From assembly GCF_040649515.1 (NCBI RefSeq), contig NZ_JBEZFP010000104.1, forward strand, positions 1 through 32,921: DNA of 32,921 bases, written 5' to 3'. Positions 15,768-22,489 of this stretch are shown piece by piece. How positions within the stretch are numbered: the first letter of the stretch is position 1; each line of letters begins with the position of its first letter. The notes below the pieces were generated by a model, which did not search any database, was not told the DNA's origin, and saw only the letters and a program-made list of their open reading frames with translations. Position numbers and translations under genes: made by a program. The DNA is from Yinghuangia elevatio (GTDB lineage: Bacteria; Actinomycetota; Actinomycetes; Streptomycetales; Streptomycetaceae).

Positions 15768-16007
15768 ATGACCGCAGTGGATCCGAGGCGCGTCGGGGAA
15801 GCCAAGATGGTACGCGCAAGAGCGCTGGGCCGTGTGGCCCGGCGTGCCCTGGACGAGGACGAAACGTACGCCCTGGCGGGGAAGCTCGTACGCCGCATGG
15901 AAGCCCTGGATCCCGACGGCGAGGTGTTCGCGCGGTACGCCGCCTGTGTCGTGGAGCTGATGACGGCACCTCCGCGCCGTCCCGGTGGTACTCGTCCGAG
16001 CCCGTGA
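15768..16007 (+). CDS. Small helical hypothetical protein
   Basis: This 79-residue protein is of unknown function. The ATG has an excellent GGAGGT 7 nt upstream, which decides against a longer frame starting near 15582. The sequence is helical and charged (VGEAKMVRARALGRVARRALDE, then YALAGKLVRRMEALDPDGEV) with a single Cys, ending in a Pro/Arg-rich tail. No domain is recognised. A SigB-type element is placed just upstream, so it may be a small stress-induced protein. Confidence 0.7.
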   Translation: MTAVDPRRVGEAKMVRARALGRVARRALDEDETYALAGKLVRRMEALDPDGEVFARYAACVVELMTAPPRRPGGTRPSP

Positions 16008-16075
16008 CCCTCGGAGCCGTCGTCGACGACAGACGCACGTCGCCGGCGCGGTGGAACGTGGGGCCGACCGGGTGA

Positions 16076-16337
16076 ATCCACATTACGGAGATCACCCTCG
16101 TTCTTCCGCCGGATCCGGCGTGTCCTGCGGTCAGCGTGGTCGGCGACTTCAACGGCTGGACCCCCGGGACCCACGGACTCCTCGTACGCAAGGACGGCAC
16201 CCGTGCGGTGACCGTGGCGGTGCCGGAGCAGAGCGGCTCTATTTCCGTTACCTCGCTCATGGCGCCACTGCTTCGACGAGGCCGAGGCGGACGGCCACGA
16301 CGGACGCAACGGCTATGTGGAGCCCGCCCGGGCGTGA
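16076..16337 (+). pseudogene. Broken isoamylase early-set (CBM48/E-set) small protein gene
   Basis: The conceptual product is a short glycogen-recognition-like E-set protein, a known actinobacterial family (typical segments SVVGDFNDWTPG...RKDGTRAVTV...FRYL...WFDDEEADGHDG.NG). Here the match is split over three frames: ITLVLPPDPACPAVSVVGDF onward through NGWTPG to VAVPEQ (16082 to about 16230), then RLYFRYLAH (about 16237-16263), then RHCFDEAEADGHDGRNGYVE to a TGA at 16335-16337. A TGA lies directly upstream of the first segment with no usable start. Two indels plus loss of the start make it a pseudogene. It ends at a hairpin shared with the convergent DUF3052 gene. Confidence 0.7.
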
Positions 16338-16359
16338 CCCGGCGGCCGCCGTCCCGGGC
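16326..16359. terminator. Hairpin between the CBM48 remnant and DUF3052 gene
   Basis: GCCCGGG (16326-16332) pairs with CCCGGGC (16353-16359); the loop contains a further palindrome, CGGCGGCCGCCG. It is a likely bidirectional terminator. Confidence 0.5.
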
Positions 16360-16395
16360 GAGCCCGAGGCTGCCCTCGCCTGGTCACCTGAGAAC

Positions 16396-16854
16396 CTATT
16401 CGGCGCGGCTTTCGCCGGACGCCCCGGAGCCGCTGCGTCGGTCTCGTGCCTCACCCGGGGCGGCGAGCCGGGCGGCGTTCCAGGCGCTGCCGGCCGCGAC
16501 GCTGTCCGTCGGTGTCAGCCCCACCGCGTCGGCGGCGTCGGCGATGTCCTCGGCGGGGACAGCCCCGCTGCGTCCCTCATTCGGCGTCAACAGCCAGATG
16601 TCGCCGCCCGTTTCCAACGCCTCGGCGGCGCGCGCCAACGAGTCCTCGAGATCGCCGTCGCCCTCCCGGAACCACAGGAGAATCAGGTCGGCGGCGGTTG
16701 CGTCGTCCGGGTCGAGAAGGTCCCGGCCGGTGGCTTCGGCCATCCCCTCGCGCACGAGCTCGTCGGCGTCGTCGTGGCGGCCGATCTCTTTGACTGTCTG
16801 CCCTGGGGACAGCCCCATCCGCACGGCCGGGTTGAGCTCGTCGCCTGAATGCAT
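16396..16854 (-). CDS. DUF3052 family protein
   Basis: This 152-residue protein matches DUF3052: RMGLSPGQTVKEIGRHDDAD (12-31), then ADLILLWFREGDGDLEDSL, then GGDIWLLTPNEGRSGAVPAE with a helix-rich end DAADAVGLTPTDSVAAGSAW. Members are small cytosolic actinobacterial proteins of unknown function, often of 130-150 residues. The ATG has AAGGAG 6 nt upstream. A GGGTAG hexamer lies at 17007-17012 on the same strand but is 150 bp away and lacks a matching -35, so its promoter is uncertain. The last 20 residues are Ser/Gly/Arg-rich. Confidence 0.85.
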   Translation of the reverse strand: MHSGDELNPAVRMGLSPGQTVKEIGRHDDADELVREGMAEATGRDLLDPDDATAADLILLWFREGDGDLEDSLARAAEALETGGDIWLLTPNEGRSGAVPAEDIADAADAVGLTPTDSVAAGSAWNAARLAAPGEARDRRSGSGASGESRAE

Positions 16855-17066
16855 CGATGTCTCCTTCGGCGCCGGACGAGTCGGAGCAGGGTCGGTCCCA
16901 TGCGTGCTGCACCGCGGGTGCCCGCGCGCGTTGCCGCCAAACACCACGTCGCCCCCGCCGATGTTCGTCCGGGCGGGGGCGACGGGAGTGGCTGCCGACA
17001 TCCGGCCTACCCATTGCGCCTTGGTGGCCGGTGGCAGGGATGCTCACTCGGCGGTAGGCGGAGCCA

Positions 17067-17100
17067 TCTACTTGTCGAGTCGCTCTACTTGTCGAGTCGC
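17067..17100. repeat. 17-bp tandem duplication at the 3' end of a gene
   Basis: TCTACTTGTCGAGTCGC occurs at 17067-17083 and immediately again at 17084-17100. The right copy encodes the last codons (RLDK and stop) of the minus-strand gene ending at 17085; the left copy is a non-coding duplicate of them. Confidence 0.9.
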
Positions 17101-17315
17101 TGCCGCAGCAGAGTCTTTGCCTGCTCGGCGCCCTTGCGGCTCTCGGTCTGCGCGCGGCGGAAGAAGTCGGCGAGTTCGGAGTCGCCGGCGCGGTCCGCGT
17201 CCTCGATGTACGTCTCCAGGCGCAGTGCGTTGCTCAGACACGCCTCGGTGAACCAGACGAGGTTGTAGTCCTTGTCTTTGGTGCCTGTGACATGGCCTGT
17301 CTCGGTCGTGCCCAT
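17085..17315 (-). CDS. Small helical hypothetical protein (stress-associated context)
   Basis: This 76-residue protein is predicted as a helical hairpin: LVWFTEACLSNALRLETYIE, then DADRAGDSELADFFRRAQTE, then SRKGAEQAKTLLRQRLDK. It resembles a family of 70-80-residue Streptomyces hypotheticals with the same LRLETYIEDA and FFRRAQ.ESRKGAEQ segments. It is cytosolic; function is unknown. GGGAG lies 5 nt before the ATG. Upstream is the cleanest SigB/SigF-type promoter in the window (GTTT-N14-GGGTAG). Its terminal codons are tandemly duplicated just beyond the stop. Confidence 0.82.
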   Translation of the reverse strand: MGTTETGHVTGTKDKDYNLVWFTEACLSNALRLETYIEDADRAGDSELADFFRRAQTESRKGAEQAKTLLRQRLDK

Positions 17316-17355
17316 GAGATCTCCCTTCGGGGGCTGCGCATTGTGAACCCCTGCG

Positions 17356-17379
17356 CTACCCACGGGATGCGCATCAAAC
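17356..17379 (-). promoter_or_regulatory. SigB/SigF-type promoter element, small gene at 17315
   Basis: Read on the minus strand: GTTT, 14 nt, GGGTAG; the -10 ends 40 nt before the ATG. GTTT is the -35 typical of mycobacterial SigF and Streptomyces SigB promoters. Confidence 0.65.
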
Positions 17380-17409
17380 CTCCCGGAGCTGGAGCCGTTT
17401 TGCATCCTC

Positions 17410-17437
17410 GGGGTCACGCCCCCCGCGGGCTGACCCC
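17410..17437. repeat. Inverted repeat upstream of the small gene
   Basis: GGGGTCA (17410-17416) and TGACCCC (17431-17437) flank a 14-nt spacer, about 30 bp upstream of the promoter at 17356-17379. It could be an operator or a terminator. The rest of 17438-17547 shows no feature. Confidence 0.35.
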
Positions 17438-17547
17438 TGTGGTGGTTGCTTCTTGCCTTGGGCGACCCACCAGCGTAAATCAACCTTTTGCGGTGTATGT
17501 CCTTATACGGTGATGGCCGTGTGGGAGGCCTCGGGGCAGGAGAGCGC

Positions 17548-17748
17548 GTGCAAGCGCCGGCAGCGTGCATTCGGGTGACGGAGGCAGTGCCGGCCGTCGC
17601 GATGGTGGGCGGCTGCGCGTCCCTGCCGGAACGGCGTGACCATGCGACCGCGGCCGCGGTCCGCTTTGAAAGGGCTCTCCAGGACGGCGATCCGTCGACG
17701 GCATGTGACGCGTTGGCTCCGTCGACGCGCGACATCAGGGGGCGGTGA
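17548..17748 (+). pseudogene. Truncated lipoprotein-like gene start
   Basis: A 66-residue frame from a GTG with GGAGAG just upstream contains a lipobox-like VGGC (AMVGGCASLPERRD). It is followed by AAAVRFERALQDGDPSTACD and ALAPSTRD, a pattern I recall from Streptomyces lipoproteins of about 200 residues in which the GD..TACALLAP.TR segment continues. Here it stops at RGR, so most of the mature domain is missing, and the hydrophobic part of the signal peptide is weak. It probably is a deletion remnant that once preceded the small membrane gene and DUF6766 gene. Confidence 0.4.
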
Positions 17749-17756
17749 CGGGCGAC

Positions 17757-17839
17757 GTGCGCACGATGTTCGTCGTCTGCCTGTTGTCATCGGCTGCGGG
17801 CTGGCGTACTTCACCGCGCTCGGGCTGATGCAGCGGTGA
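17757..17839 (+). pseudogene. Frameshifted single-span membrane protein gene
   Basis: A GTG at 17757 starts VRTMFVVCL; in the next frame the sequence continues as VVIGCGLAYFTALGLMQR and stops at TGA 17837-17839, overlapping the GTG of the DUF6766 gene (GTGA). Joined, the pieces make a short hydrophobic protein of about 28 residues with one membrane span, of a kind often found beside such genes. A one-base indel around 17785 separates the frames. Without it, the gene would be translationally coupled to DUF6766. Confidence 0.4.
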
Positions 17840-18561
17840 CCGCCGCGCGTCGTCCGCACCCGAGCCGCCCCCTCCGGGCGCGCCTCGCCGCGTTTGTTCG
17901 CGACAACGCGTTGGGCCTGACATTCCTGACCGCCTTCCTCGCGGCGCTCGTCGGGCAGGCTTTTGCGGGCCGCGCCGCCTTCAACGATCAGCTCGCGGTC
18001 GACGGCTTTGCGCGGGTGGGTCTTTGGGAGTACGTCACCTCGTCCGATTTCGCGGTCGACGTGACGGAGAACTGGCAGTCGGAGTACCTGCAGTTCTTCC
18101 TGTACATCACCGGCACGATCTGGCTGCTGCAACGCGGTTCCCCGGAGTCGAAGAAACTCGGAAGGGCCGGCACCGAAACCGACGAGGACCAGCGGGCGGG
18201 CCCCCACGCCCGGTCCGACTCGCCGTCCTGGGCCGGCGCCGGCGGGTGGCGGCAGCGCCTGTACTCGCATTCCCTCGGGCTGGTGATGGGCACGATCTTC
18301 GTTCTGTGCTGGCTTGCCCAATCGGTCACCGGCACGGCCGCCTACAACGAGCAGCGGCTCCGCGACCTCCAGGCGCCGATCGGCTGGACGCAGTACGCCG
18401 CCTCCGCCGACTTCTGGGATCGGACCCTGCAGAACTGGCAGTCCGAGCTCCTGGCGATCGCCTCGATGGCGCTGTTGGCGATCTACCTGCGTCAGCGCGG
18501 CTCACCCGAGTCGAAACCGGTCGGCGCGTCGCACGGCGCCACCGGTGTCGAGGGCGGCTGA
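17836..18561 (+). CDS. DUF6766 family membrane protein
   Basis: This 241-residue integral membrane protein is built of two similar halves. Each has a hydrophobic span (GLTFLTAFLAALVGQAFAG, 27-45; GLVMGTIFVLCWLAQSVTG, about 149-167), a soluble stretch ending in ENWQSEYLQ or QNWQSELLA, a second span, and the shared end QRGSPESK (about 99-106 and 218-225). So it has four spans and a charged linker between the halves. The family is common in actinobacteria and of unknown function. The GTG start overlaps the stop of the degraded upstream reading frame, so its present translation initiation signal is unclear. A hairpin terminator follows. Confidence 0.85.
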   Translation: MTAARRPHPSRPLRARLAAFVRDNALGLTFLTAFLAALVGQAFAGRAAFNDQLAVDGFARVGLWEYVTSSDFAVDVTENWQSEYLQFFLYITGTIWLLQRGSPESKKLGRAGTETDEDQRAGPHARSDSPSWAGAGGWRQRLYSHSLGLVMGTIFVLCWLAQSVTGTAAYNEQRLRDLQAPIGWTQYAASADFWDRTLQNWQSELLAIASMALLAIYLRQRGSPESKPVGASHGATGVEGG

Positions 18562-18565
18562 CGAA

Positions 18566-18591
18566 CCGGCGTCGCGCAACCCGGACGCCGG
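18566..18591. terminator. Terminator hairpin between convergent genes
   Basis: CCGGCGTC (18566-18573) and GACGCCGG (18584-18591) form a perfect 8-bp stem with a 10-nt loop, right after the DUF6766 stop. Confidence 0.6.
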
Positions 18592-18667
18592 ATGTCTTCT
18601 CGCGAGCCGAGCTGGCCGTACGGCCCGCCCAACCCGTGGAAACGGCTGTACCCAGCCGTCGCAGGCG

Positions 18668-18925
18668 TCAGGACGCCTCCGTATCGCGTACGGCTCGGGC
18701 GCTCCAACTGTCCTCCAGTTCGGCGCCGTCCACGGTGATGGCCTCGACCGCCCCGGTCTCGGGATCGATGTCGGCTTGGACGCCGTCACCGGCGTACCGG
18801 GGGAAGCCCGAGGCTCCCTGCTCGCCGGTGGACCGGACGATCGCCGATCGCACGGCCGGGCCTCGGGCGTCCTCCGGCATGTCCTGCTCGTTGAACGGAA
18901 AGATCAGAATCTCGAATCGCTCCAT
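18668..18925 (-). CDS. Small hypothetical protein
   Basis: This 85-residue protein begins MERFEILIFPFNEQDMPEDA and ends DGAELEDSWSARAVRDTEAS. It is acidic, apparently soluble, with alternating strands; no domain is recognised. The start is ambiguous: a GTG two codons earlier (18931) is in frame. A GGGTAG hexamer lies at 18936-18941; as a -10 it would place the transcript start almost at the start codon (leaderless), but no matching -35 is seen, and it may instead be a weak ribosome binding site. It is divergent to the membrane protein gene at 19171. Confidence 0.65.
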   Translation of the reverse strand: MERFEILIFPFNEQDMPEDARGPAVRSAIVRSTGEQGASGFPRYAGDGVQADIDPETGAVEAITVDGAELEDSWSARAVRDTEAS

Positions 18926-19069
18926 GGTCACGCGTCTACCCGATTCGCGGCGACAGGTGCACAGGCGCCGTTGTCCGGCCGTTCGCCGGCCCGCGCCTGC
19001 GGCCGCACTTCCCCTCCGACACGGTGTGGGGCCGGGAGCCCCGCCTCCGCGATCCGGCGATCACTCGAC

Positions 19070-19094
19070 GCATCGGATCATCCGAGTCGGGTAG
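19070..19094 (+). promoter_or_regulatory. SigB-type promoter element, membrane protein at 19171
   Basis: GCAT, 15 nt, GGGTAG; the -10 ends 76 nt before the ATG at 19171. Confidence 0.55.
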
Positions 19095-19170
19095 CGGCAC
19101 ATCCCGAGACGACTCCGCACCTCGGACCTTGGATTCCGATGCGGAGCCGACGACCTGACGGAGGCCGCAC

Positions 19171-19545
19171 ATGAGTCATGACCCGAGTTACGACCGGCAG
19201 GAGACCGACTCCCACGAGCTGGCCCGGAAACGGTACGGGCGCGGTGACATGCGTGTCGGGAACGCCGGACACAGCTCGGCCGCGTGGATCGGCGTGGCAG
19301 TGATCCTGGCCGGTTGTGTCGTCGCGGCGGTGGCCTTGCCGCTGGCCGAACCCTGGCTGTTCTGGACCGGTGTCGGCGTGGCGGCGGTCGGGGCCGTCCT
19401 CGGAAAGCTCCTGTCGCTCATGGGGCTCGGTGTACCGCCCGGGTACCACCAAGAGGGCGACGTCGAGCTGCGCGACCAGTTCGTGCAGGACAACGGTGAG
19501 GAGCAGTGGTCAGCCGACCGGACCACCTCGCGGGACCGGTCGTAG
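19171..19545 (+). CDS. Small two-span membrane protein (HGxxxAAW type)
   Basis: This 124-residue protein has a charged N-terminus (1-35), then GHSSAAW followed by a membrane span (IGVAVILAGCVVAAVALPLA, about 39-58) and a second span (LFWTGVGVAAVGAVLGKLLSLM, about 63-84). An acidic C-terminal tail follows. The layout and the motif before the first span recall the actinobacterial HGNTPAAW membrane proteins (DUF6704-like), where the motif is HGNTPAAW; here it is degenerate. Function is unknown. GGAGG lies 6 nt before the ATG. A SigB-type element is upstream. Confidence 0.8.
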   Translation: MSHDPSYDRQETDSHELARKRYGRGDMRVGNAGHSSAAWIGVAVILAGCVVAAVALPLAEPWLFWTGVGVAAVGAVLGKLLSLMGLGVPPGYHQEGDVELRDQFVQDNGEEQWSADRTTSRDRS

Positions 19546-19980
19546 CACGAGCCGACCACCGCATGTCGACGGCCACCCGCCCTCGACCACCCGGCAAACG
19601 CAGACCCCGGCAGCGCGCCGGGTGCTGTGTTGCGCTCTCGGACCCGTGCGGTCGACCGGTAGTTGGTGACGGTCCCGTCGGCGGGCACCGACAGACCTCC
19701 GCGTCCGTGGGCACCGTGGGCCGCACTCCCGGAACCGACGTCTGCACCGACTCCACCGGTCAGGTGCGCGTCACCATCCACCCGCACCCGACGGAACCGC
19801 AGTTGCCCACCCCTCCTGCGCGGCCTCCTGCACGACGGCGGCTGTCTGTACGCGCATCCGCGCTCCGAATGATGGAGCGCAACCTCGGCGCACGCATCTG
19901 TCCGGCACGAGACATCGAGTTCGCGTGAATGCACTTGCGACCCGGGGCACGCGGCGATGAGGCGTAGGCCCCGGCGGGCC
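19546..19980. other. Gene-free stretch
   Basis: About 430 bp between a plus-strand membrane protein gene and the terminator of the convergent SDR. Open frames exist on both strands but have Arg/Pro-rich translations and no ribosome binding sites. No remnant or repeat was recognised. Confidence 0.5.
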
Positions 19981-20014
19981 CCGGTGCGGGCCCCGGAATC
20001 GTGGCCCGCACCGG
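19981..20014 (-). terminator. Strong terminator hairpin of the YhxC-like SDR gene
   Basis: CCGGTGCGGGCC (19981-19992) and GGCCCGCACCGG (20003-20014) form a perfect 12-bp stem with a 10-nt loop, 6 bp past the SDR stop. Confidence 0.75.
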
Positions 20015-20020
20015 AGGCCG

Positions 20021-20884
20021 TCAGCCAGGCAGGGTCTCGCCGCCGACGGGGGTGAGGACTTCGCCGGTGTAGTAGCTGGACAGGCGTCCCGCGGCGAAGA
20101 AGACGTACGAGGGCGCGATTTCGTCCGGCTCCGCGGCGCGGCCCATCGGTGCCTGCTCGCCGAACGACTCAACCCGGTCGGCGGTGAACGTCGCCGGGAT
20201 CAGCGGAGTCCATACCGGGCCCGGGGCCACGCAGTTGACGCGAATTCCGCGTTCGCGCAGGGACTGGGACAGCGCGTACGTCAGTGCGAGCACCGCGCCC
20301 TTGGTGGCCGAGTAGTCGATCAGGGTGCGGTTGCCGCGCAGGCCGTTGATCGACGAGGTGTTGATGATCGCCGAGCCGTCGGCCAAGTGGGGGAGTGCGG
20401 CTTTGGTGGTCCAGAAGTAGCTGTGGATGTTGACCCGGAAGGTGTACTCCCACGTCTCGGAGTCCAAGTCGGCGAAATCCTCGACTGGTTGCTGGTACGC
20501 GCAGTTGTTGACGAGGATGTCCAGTCCGCCCAACTCCTCGACCGCGTCGTCCACCAGGCCCTGGCAGTTTTCCTGGACGGACAGATCGGCACGGTGCACG
20601 ACGCAGCGCCGGCCGGTGGCCTCGACCAGGCGCGCCGTGTGCGCGGCATCTTCGTCCTCGACCTCTGCCAGATACCCGATGGCGACGTCCGCGCCTTCTT
20701 TCGCGAACGCCACCGCGACCGCCCGCCCGATCCCGGAGTCGCCTCCGGTGATCAGCGCCCGCTTGCCGAGCAGCAGGCCACTGCCTTGGTAGTCGGCCAT
20801 TTCGTCGCGAGGACGCGGCGTCATCGGGTCCGTCGTCCCCGGGTACGGCTGCTCCTGAGCCGGGATCCGCGAGTCTTCGCCCAT
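20021..20884 (-). CDS. YhxC/YghA-like short-chain dehydrogenase
   Basis: This 287-residue SDR begins with the N-terminal extension characteristic of the YhxC/YghA/YhdF group (QEQPYPGTTDPMTPRPRDEM, 11-30). It then has TGGDSGIG (46-53), NNCA in place of the usual NNAG, a catalytic Ser in NTSSING, and YSATKG with the catalytic Tyr and Lys. The C-terminus VLTPVGGETLPG is typical. These NADP-dependent oxidoreductases are general-stress proteins in Bacillus and are common in SigB-like regulons. The ATG has ACGGAG 6 nt upstream and a SigB-type element (GTGT-N16-GGGTAG) stands 66 bp away. A strong terminator follows. Confidence 0.92.
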   Translation of the reverse strand: MGEDSRIPAQEQPYPGTTDPMTPRPRDEMADYQGSGLLLGKRALITGGDSGIGRAVAVAFAKEGADVAIGYLAEVEDEDAAHTARLVEATGRRCVVHRADLSVQENCQGLVDDAVEELGGLDILVNNCAYQQPVEDFADLDSETWEYTFRVNIHSYFWTTKAALPHLADGSAIINTSSINGLRGNRTLIDYSATKGAVLALTYALSQSLRERGIRVNCVAPGPVWTPLIPATFTADRVESFGEQAPMGRAAEPDEIAPSYVFFAAGRLSSYYTGEVLTPVGGETLPG

Positions 20885-20950
20885 CGGTGCTCCGTCCAAT
20901 GCGATGCCGCCGCTCCCCGTTCGGCAGCGGGACGGCACTGGCCATCTGCG

Positions 20951-20976
20951 CTACCCGTGCGCTCGCAACGGCACAC
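20951..20976 (-). promoter_or_regulatory. SigB-type promoter element, YhxC-like SDR
   Basis: Read on the minus strand: GTGT, 16 nt, GGGTAG; the -10 ends 66 nt before the ATG at 20884. Confidence 0.55.
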
Positions 20977-21180
20977 CTGGTCGCAAGCGCGCCCTCACGC
21001 TGTCAACCACGCGAACACGCCAAACGTGGAGCCGCGCCGTCGACGTGATGCGGTGCGCGCCGGGGCCGAACGAAAATCCCGAAGCATTCATGACGTCTGG
21101 CGAAGGGTGTCAGATCGGCGGCGGCCTCGACTGGGCACGACGTCCCATAACCGTCGGCCAGCCCCTGAACCACGCCGTGC

Positions 21181-21675
21181 TCATTTGCCATGGACGATGT
21201 CTCGGACGTTGCCGATGTCGCCGCAGTTTGCCTTGAGTTGCCTGGCGCGCTCTGCGGCGAAGGCAGCGCCGAGTTCTTCCCGCCGGTTCATGGCGACATT
21301 CTCACGGGCGCCGTTGAGGATGGTGCGCTCCTCTTCGTCGGCGTGGTGGGTGACCTTCTCGACGAGTTCCTCCAGCTTTTCGTCCCACTCCTCCGAGCCG
21401 ACCTCGTCGACTTCGAGGAGGTCGAGGAGCGCCTTGTTGCCTTCTTCGTGCTCCTCCTCGCCGTGCTCGACCTCTTCGTCGTCGATGTGCTTGTAGCGCT
21501 TCAAGGCGGGATAAACCTCGCTTTCCTCCGCGAGGCCGTGCGCGATGAGGAGGTCGGCGAACTCGGCCAGCGCGGCCGCCCGGTCCGCCTCGACGCTGCG
21601 CATCTGCCGGAAGAGGTCCTCCATACGCCGGTGGTCCTTGAGGATCAGTTCGACGACGTCGGTTTGCGCAGTCAC
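21181..21675 (-). CDS. Hemerythrin HHE-domain protein
   Basis: This 164-residue protein carries a hemerythrin/HHE four-helix bundle. Likely metal ligands are His15 (KDHRRME), His46 and Glu50 (HGLAEESEVYP), a His near 71-76 (HGEEEHEE), and His110/His111 with Glu115 (HHADEEE). Such cytosolic proteins bind a di-iron centre and take part in oxygen, nitric oxide or peroxide handling; in actinobacteria they are commonly stress induced. The GTG start is supported by AGGAAGGG about 7 nt upstream. The C-terminus (AERARQLKANCG...) has a single Cys. A SigB-type element lies at 21734-21758. Confidence 0.92.
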   Translation of the reverse strand: MTAQTDVVELILKDHRRMEDLFRQMRSVEADRAAALAEFADLLIAHGLAEESEVYPALKRYKHIDDEEVEHGEEEHEEGNKALLDLLEVDEVGSEEWDEKLEELVEKVTHHADEEERTILNGARENVAMNRREELGAAFAAERARQLKANCGDIGNVRDIVHGK

Positions 21676-21733
21676 GACGGTTCCCTTCCTGTGCACATCC
21701 GCGGACCTTGTCACCTGCGGTTCTCCCGTGCGG

Positions 21734-21758
21734 CTACCCGCCGAACCGGGCCGTATGC
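21734..21758 (-). promoter_or_regulatory. SigB-type promoter element, hemerythrin gene
   Basis: Read on the minus strand: GCAT, 15 nt, GGGTAG; the -10 ends 58 nt before the GTG at 21675. Confidence 0.55.
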
Positions 21759-21925
21759 GGGGCGGCCCTGGGGCCGGCGCGGGCGGAAGGCGGCCGGTCG
21801 CGCGCATCGGCAGGTCCAGCGGTCACCGCGCGGCCCCGGGCACCGCGCCGCCGGCCTGCCGCGACAGGGCCGGAACGGTGGGCACCGGAGCCCGGGACTC
21901 GTCCATATGAGCCGAAGGGCCCCAC

Positions 21926-22390
21926 ATGAAAGCCTTGACCTGGCACGGACGGCGCGACGTCCGGATCGACACCGTCCCGGATCGGGTGATGCAGGAACCG
22001 ACCGACGTGATCGTCCGCATCGGACCGGGTCGTGATCCCGTTCAACGTCTCCCGCGGTACCTGCCGCACTTGCTGCCAGGGGCTGCACTCGTGGTGTGAG
22101 ACCACGCAGGTCCGCGAACAGGGCAGCGGGGGCGCGCTGTTCGGTATACCCGCCTCTACGGGCAGGTGCCCGGCGGCCAGGCGGAGTTCCTACGCGTGCC
22201 GTTCGGAAACAACCTGCCCGTCAAGGTCCCTGAGGGTCCCCGGCCAACGTCCACCGCTGGGTCGGCGACAGCCTGCCGCTGCTCACCGAGGAAGACCCGC
22301 TGGGCACGGCGGACTTCGCCACCCACCGGCTACCGCTGGCGCACGGGCCGGCCGCGTACGGGATGTTCCGGCGCAAGCAGGACGGCGCGC
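21926..22390 (+). pseudogene. Decayed zinc-dependent alcohol dehydrogenase (FdhA-like)
   Basis: The sequence starts at an ATG as MKALTWHGRRDVRIDTVPDR, the N-terminus of zinc-dependent MDR dehydrogenases, to about 22021. It resumes, after a deletion that removes the catalytic-zinc and GHE regions, as VVIPFNVSRGTCRTCCQGLH with the structural-zinc cysteines and CETTQVREQGSG. It then shifts frame to GGQAEFLRVPFGNNLPVKVP, and shifts again, missing the whole Rossmann domain, to NVHRWVGDSLPLLTEEDPLG and AAYGMFRRKQDG, the family C-terminus. It is clearly non-functional. Intact relatives are about 390 residues and are frequent in actinobacterial stress loci. Confidence 0.8.
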
Positions 22391-22489
22391 CGCGGTGTTG
22401 TGCCTGGGTTGTGGGACCAAGTCACCTCCGCGTACCTCGACGACACCGACCCGGCGGTGCGCGCGTGTGCCGCGCCGGCCCCCGGCTGC

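Noticed and set aside
17007..17012. GGGTAG upstream of the DUF3052 gene as a tenth SigB-type promoter
   Set aside because: No GNNT at 14-16 nt, and the distance to the start is about 150 bp.
18936..18941. GGGTAG just before the gene at 18925 as a SigB-type promoter
   Set aside because: No matching -35 element; it may equally serve as a weak ribosome binding site.
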